DNA of 35,209 bases from Roseomonas sp. GTDB lineage: Bacteria > Pseudomonadota > Alphaproteobacteria > Acetobacterales > Acetobacteraceae. The DNA lies in contig JADCEV010000079.1 of NCBI GenBank assembly GCA_020249865.1, forward strand, positions 1-35,209. Reading direction: 5' to 3'. The notes under the pieces were generated by a model, which saw only the letters and a list, made by a program, of their open reading frames with translations, was not told the origin of the DNA and made no database searches. The translations under genes were made by a program, and so were the position numbers. Below, in pieces: positions 32,374 to 35,209 of the stretch (positions within the stretch are counted from its first letter, which is position 1; each line of letters begins with the position of its first letter).

Positions 32374-33744
32374 ATGGATGCCGCGACAAAAGCCCCGGAA
32401 GTGCTGGGCGCCTTTTATCCCGCCGATGCGCCGAGCCTGGCTGCCGGGGTGGATCGCCATATCGCCGCGGCGCGGCCCTGGGCGCTGCGCCCGAAAGCTG
32501 TGGTGGCGCCGCATGCCGGGCATGTGTTTTCCGGCCCCATCGCGGGCAGCGCCTATCGCCTGCTGGCCGCCCAGCGCGGCACCATCCGCCGCGTGGCGAT
32601 CCTGAGCCCACCGCATCGCATGGCGGTGCAGGGCTTGGCCGTGCATCCCGCCCATGCCTGGGCAACGCCGCTTGGCCTGCTGCCGGTGGACCGCGCAGCG
32701 ATCACAAAGCTGCTGGCGCTGCCCTTTGTGGCGGAAAACCCAGCGCCTTTCACGCGGGAACACGGCATTGAAGTGCATCTGCCCTTCATCCAGCGCGCCT
32801 TGGGCCAGGTTGCCATTATTCCCGTGCTGGTCGGGCAGGCCACACCGCAACAGGTGGCAAGCGCGCTTGAAGCGGTCTGGGGCGGGCCGGAGACCGCGAT
32901 CATCATCTCCTCAGACCTGTCGCATTACCTGGGCTATGAGGAAGCGCGCGCCAAGGATATCGGCACTGTCGCGGCGATTGAGCAATTGCGCGGGGACCGC
33001 ATTGGCGGCGCGGAGGCCTGCGGGCGGCATGCGCTTCATGGCATGCTGGAACGCGCGCGCGCCTTGGATATGCGCGCGACAACGCTGGATTATCGCAATT
33101 CCGGCGATACCCATGGCGATAAGGCGCGCGTGGTTGGGTATGCGTCAGTCGCGTTTGAATATGCGCAGGAAGCGCGGCTGACGGATTCAGACCGCAAGCT
33201 GGTGTTCGATCTGGCGCAATTCATGGTGCGCTTTGGGGTGGAGCATGGTCGCCGGCCCAAGATTGGCTGGGGTGAGCTTTCACCTTCCATGAAGGCGCAG
33301 CGCGCAAGCTTTGTGACACTCACGCTGAATGGTGCTTTGCGCGGTTGCATCGGCAGCGTGACCGCGCATCGCGCCTTGCATGAGGATATTGCCGATAGCG
33401 CCTGGAAAGCCGCCTTTGGCGACCCGCGCTTCAAGCCGCTGAATGCTGAGGAATTGGCCGGGGTGAAGGTGGATGTTTCCATCCTGAGCCAGCCGCGCCC
33501 GATTGCCGTGAATAGCGAGGCCGAGCTGATCAATGCGCTTGATCCTGATCGGGATGGCTTGATCTTGCGCGACGGGCAGCACCAGGCGCTGTTTTTGCCC
33601 CATGTCTGGGGCGGTATTCCTGATCCGCGCGTTTTCATTCGCGCGCTGAAACGCAAGGCGGGTTTGGCGCCGGATCATTGGTCGCCTGAAACGCGTGCCT
33701 TTCGCTTCAGCGTGGAATCTTTTGGGCAGAGTGACCAGCACTGA
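32374..33744 (+). CDS. amrB: AmmeMemoRadiSam system MEMO-AMMECR1 fusion protein (AmrB + AmrA)
   Basis: This is a 456-residue two-domain protein. Residues 1-265 form a MEMO-like domain related to class III extradiol dioxygenases. H47 (VAPHAGH), H81 (LSPPHRM) and C216 (EACGRHALHG) match the metal triad of human MEMO1, and SSDLSHY (179-185) adds conserved polar residues. Residues 270-456 form an AMMECR1 domain with the invariant LRGCIGS (322-328). In many genomes A and B are separate genes, so the fusion supports direct cooperation. The substrate is unknown. The frame is open upstream to 31732, but that part is antisense to amrS. It ends six bases before the convergent HIU hydrolase gene. Confidence 0.92.
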   Translation: MDAATKAPEVLGAFYPADAPSLAAGVDRHIAAARPWALRPKAVVAPHAGHVFSGPIAGSAYRLLAAQRGTIRRVAILSPPHRMAVQGLAVHPAHAWATPLGLLPVDRAAITKLLALPFVAENPAPFTREHGIEVHLPFIQRALGQVAIIPVLVGQATPQQVASALEAVWGGPETAIIISSDLSHYLGYEEARAKDIGTVAAIEQLRGDRIGGAEACGRHALHGMLERARALDMRATTLDYRNSGDTHGDKARVVGYASVAFEYAQEARLTDSDRKLVFDLAQFMVRFGVEHGRRPKIGWGELSPSMKAQRASFVTLTLNGALRGCIGSVTAHRALHEDIADSAWKAAFGDPRFKPLNAEELAGVKVDVSILSQPRPIAVNSEAELINALDPDRDGLILRDGQHQALFLPHVWGGIPDPRVFIRALKRKAGLAPDHWSPETRAFRFSVESFGQSDQH

Positions 33745-33750
33745 GCAGTT

Positions 33751-34113
33751 TCAAGACCCGCGATAAGTCGCGTAACTCCAGGGCGAACAAAGCAGCGGCA
33801 CATGGTAATGCCCCTGATCCGGCATAAGCCCAACCGCAAGGGTCACCACATCCAAAAATGGCACCTCCGCCCCCTGGCCACGGGCGCGGAAATACTCCGC
33901 CACCGCAAAGCGCAATTCATAACGCCCAGGGACGAAATCCGCCTGCGCCACCAAGGGGCCATCGGTGCGGCCATCGGCATTGGTGCGCCGCGTGGCGACC
34001 AAAACCGGCGTGGGGTCCATGCGCCAAAGCTCCACCGCCATGCCCTCGGCCGGGATGCCCTCGGCCGTGTTCAGCACATGTGTTGAAAGGGAACCGGGTC
34101 CGCTGCGGGCCAT
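33751..34113 (-). CDS. uraH: 5-hydroxyisourate hydrolase (transthyretin-like, HIUase)
   Basis: This 120-residue transthyretin-related protein has the N-terminal LSTHVLNTAEGIPAEGM motif and the C-terminal signature SPWSYATYRGS, whose YRGS end is diagnostic. H11 (STHVLN) and H102/H104 (GHYHVPLL) lie in the expected active-site positions. It hydrolyses 5-hydroxyisourate to OHCU after urate oxidation. Start ATG 34113 has AAGGAG eight bases upstream. It lies 13 bases after puuD on the same strand, giving consecutive steps of urate degradation. Confidence 0.95.
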   Translation of the reverse strand: MARSGPGSLSTHVLNTAEGIPAEGMAVELWRMDPTPVLVATRRTNADGRTDGPLVAQADFVPGRYELRFAVAEYFRARGQGAEVPFLDVVTLAVGLMPDQGHYHVPLLCSPWSYATYRGS

Positions 34114-34126
34114 GGGGGAATCTCCT

Positions 34127-35209
34127 TCAATCCAGGGGCGCGCCGGCGGCGACCCAGGCGATCAGCTTGGCGCGTTGCTCCGCCGTCATCTCGGTCATAT
34201 TGCCGGGGGGCATGGCTTCCGTCTGCACCTGCTGGCGCATCGCAGCCGCCCAGCGGCGGATTTGCGCTGGGGTTTCCATGATCACGCCCTTGGGCGCCAC
34301 CGCGATCCCCTCAAAACTCGGCCGGGCGGCATGGCAGCTTGCGCAATGGGCGGCGACGATGGCCTGAACTTCCGTGAAGGGTGGCACCTCGGCACTCGCG
34401 TAATCCCGCTTGCCGGATTGCACGATGAAAAACGCCGCGACCATGGCCGCCACCGCGCCGGCGGGCAGCCACAGCGCATTCCGCCCCTGTTGGCGCAGCA
34501 CGAAGAATTGCCGCACCAGCGCGCCGGCCAGGCCAATCACCAGCAGGATCAGCCAATTCAGCGGGTGCTGCCAGGTCATGGGGTAATGCGGTGAGATCAT
34601 GATGAACAGCACCGGCAGCGTCAGATAGGTGTTGTGCACACTGCGCTGCTTGCCCCAGCGGCCATATTTCGGGTCGGGCGTGGCGCCGGCACTCATGGCC
34701 GCGACCATTTTGCGCTGGCCAGGGATGATCACCATGGCGACATTGGCGACCATGATGGTGCCGGTCATGGCCCCCACCTGCAAAAACGCCCCGCGGCCCG
34801 AGAAGACCTGGCAGGATATATAAGCCACCACCGCCAGCGCCACAGCGCCGATGGCGCCCAACAGCGCCTCATTCTCGCCAAGCTTGGATCGGCAGACCAG
34901 ATCATAGGCGACCCAGCCGCCCACCAGCATGGCGGCGCTGATGCCAATGGCCTGCCAGGGCGAAAGGGGCATCACGGCGGGGTCAATCAAATAGCTGGAT
35001 GCCTGACCCCAATAGATCAGCACGAAAAGCGAAAAGCCGCTGATCCAGGTCCAATAGGCTTCCCATTTGAACCAATGGAGTTTTTCCGGCAGCTTCTCCG
35101 GCGCCAGCAGATATTTGCGCTTGTAATAGAAGCCCCCGCCATGCACCGCCCATTGCTCACCGCGGACCAGCGGGTTCTTGTCCGCCGGCGGGTCAAGCTG
35201 ATTGTCCAA
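34127..35209 (-). CDS. puuD: Urate hydroxylase PuuD (membrane-bound, cytochrome c domain), 5' end cut by window
   Basis: 360 residues are visible. The first visible codon, TTG, encodes the Leu of a WLDNQLDPPADKNP-type sequence found well inside PuuD, so it is not the start; an N-terminal helix lies beyond the window. The part in view has about six membrane helices (near 54-68, 87-106, 115-133, 142-163, 194-208, 216-236 and 246-264). A C-terminal cytochrome c domain has the haem motif CASCH (C289, C292, H293) and a possible axial Met in MPPGNM (333-338). PuuD oxidises urate to 5-hydroxyisourate and passes electrons to the respiratory chain, making no H2O2, unlike soluble uricase. It is co-transcribed with uraH. 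Confidence 0.94.
   Translation of the reverse strand: MDNQLDPPADKNPLVRGEQWAVHGGGFYYKRKYLLAPEKLPEKLHWFKWEAYWTWISGFSLFVLIYWGQASSYLIDPAVMPLSPWQAIGISAAMLVGGWVAYDLVCRSKLGENEALLGAIGAVALAVVAYISCQVFSGRGAFLQVGAMTGTIMVANVAMVIIPGQRKMVAAMSAGATPDPKYGRWGKQRSVHNTYLTLPVLFIMISPHYPMTWQHPLNWLILLVIGLAGALVRQFFVLRQQGRNALWLPAGAVAAMVAAFFIVQSGKRDYASAEVPPFTEVQAIVAAHCASCHAARPSFEGIAVAPKGVIMETPAQIRRWAAAMRQQVQTEAMPPGNMTEMTAEQRAKLIAWVAAGAPLD

Noticed and set aside
32356-32850. N-terminal extension of the radical SAM gene
   Set aside because: It would be antisense to the MEMO domain coding region, and the added residues show no conservation features. The family start is close to MIPEAQ.
1-35209. tRNA, rRNA, CRISPR arrays, insertion sequences, prophage
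   Set aside because: By reading both strands I saw no repeat-spacer pattern, transposase, integrase or structural RNA gene. A dedicated search such as tRNAscan or Infernal was not possible.

Overview
The window is GC-rich, gene-dense bacterial chromosome with about 33 protein-coding genes. I saw no rRNA, tRNA, CRISPR array, transposase or phage gene, and no gene-free gap over about 260 bp. Several features point to an alphaproteobacterium, most likely Acetobacteraceae (Roseomonas-like, Rhodospirillales): a Tim44-like membrane protein, DUF1285-Nudix-DUF6111-CCA gene order, a MoxR/DUF58/DUF4159 set, GTP cyclohydrolase II with a degenerate RibB-like N-terminus, a PuuD-type urate hydroxylase, and orphan Bug/TTT, LIV-type and NMT1-type binding proteins. 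The family-level placement is inference from gene content.

Layout. Positions 1-4457 (minus): MoxR ATPase, DUF58 protein and a large BatA/DUF4159 membrane protein cut by the left edge. 4563-7263 (plus): a tightly overlapping set of DUF1285, Nudix CoA pyrophosphatase, DUF6111 and CCA-adding enzyme. 7270-8679 (minus): an FAD-linked 2-hydroxyacid oxidoreductase, divergent across a repeat-rich spacer from a HisD-family dehydrogenase, a formyltransferase and an SDR (8838-11771). Next come a single-domain BLUF photoreceptor (minus) and an FkbM methyltransferase (plus). 12993-15024 holds divergent epmA and epmB (EF-P beta-lysylation). A LIV-type binding protein follows, then ribA plus an L,D-transpeptidase (minus).

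18289-22537: a DNA-binding response regulator with a degenerate receiver and a parS-like palindrome inside its gene, a histidine phosphatase, a Tim44-like protein and a large vWA/GATase-like membrane protein. That last protein normally sits beside DUF4159. 22563-24474 (minus): minCDE, with a perfect DnaA box upstream of minC. 24728-27916 (plus): an uncharacterised four-gene operon (NMT1-type binding protein, hotdog thioesterase, D-2-hydroxyacid dehydrogenase, alpha/beta hydrolase), closed by a strong bidirectional terminator. 27992-30073 (minus): a stand-alone EF-G gene with a leader able to form two competing hairpins.

30299-33744 holds what I consider the most interesting locus, an AmmeMemoRadiSam system. 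The radical SAM enzyme is divergent from a MEMO-AMMECR1 fusion whose start codon lies at the predicted transcription start. The radical SAM gene is followed two bases later by a Bug-family binding protein. The right edge (33751-35209, minus) carries 5-hydroxyisourate hydrolase and a 5'-truncated urate hydroxylase PuuD, two consecutive steps of urate breakdown.
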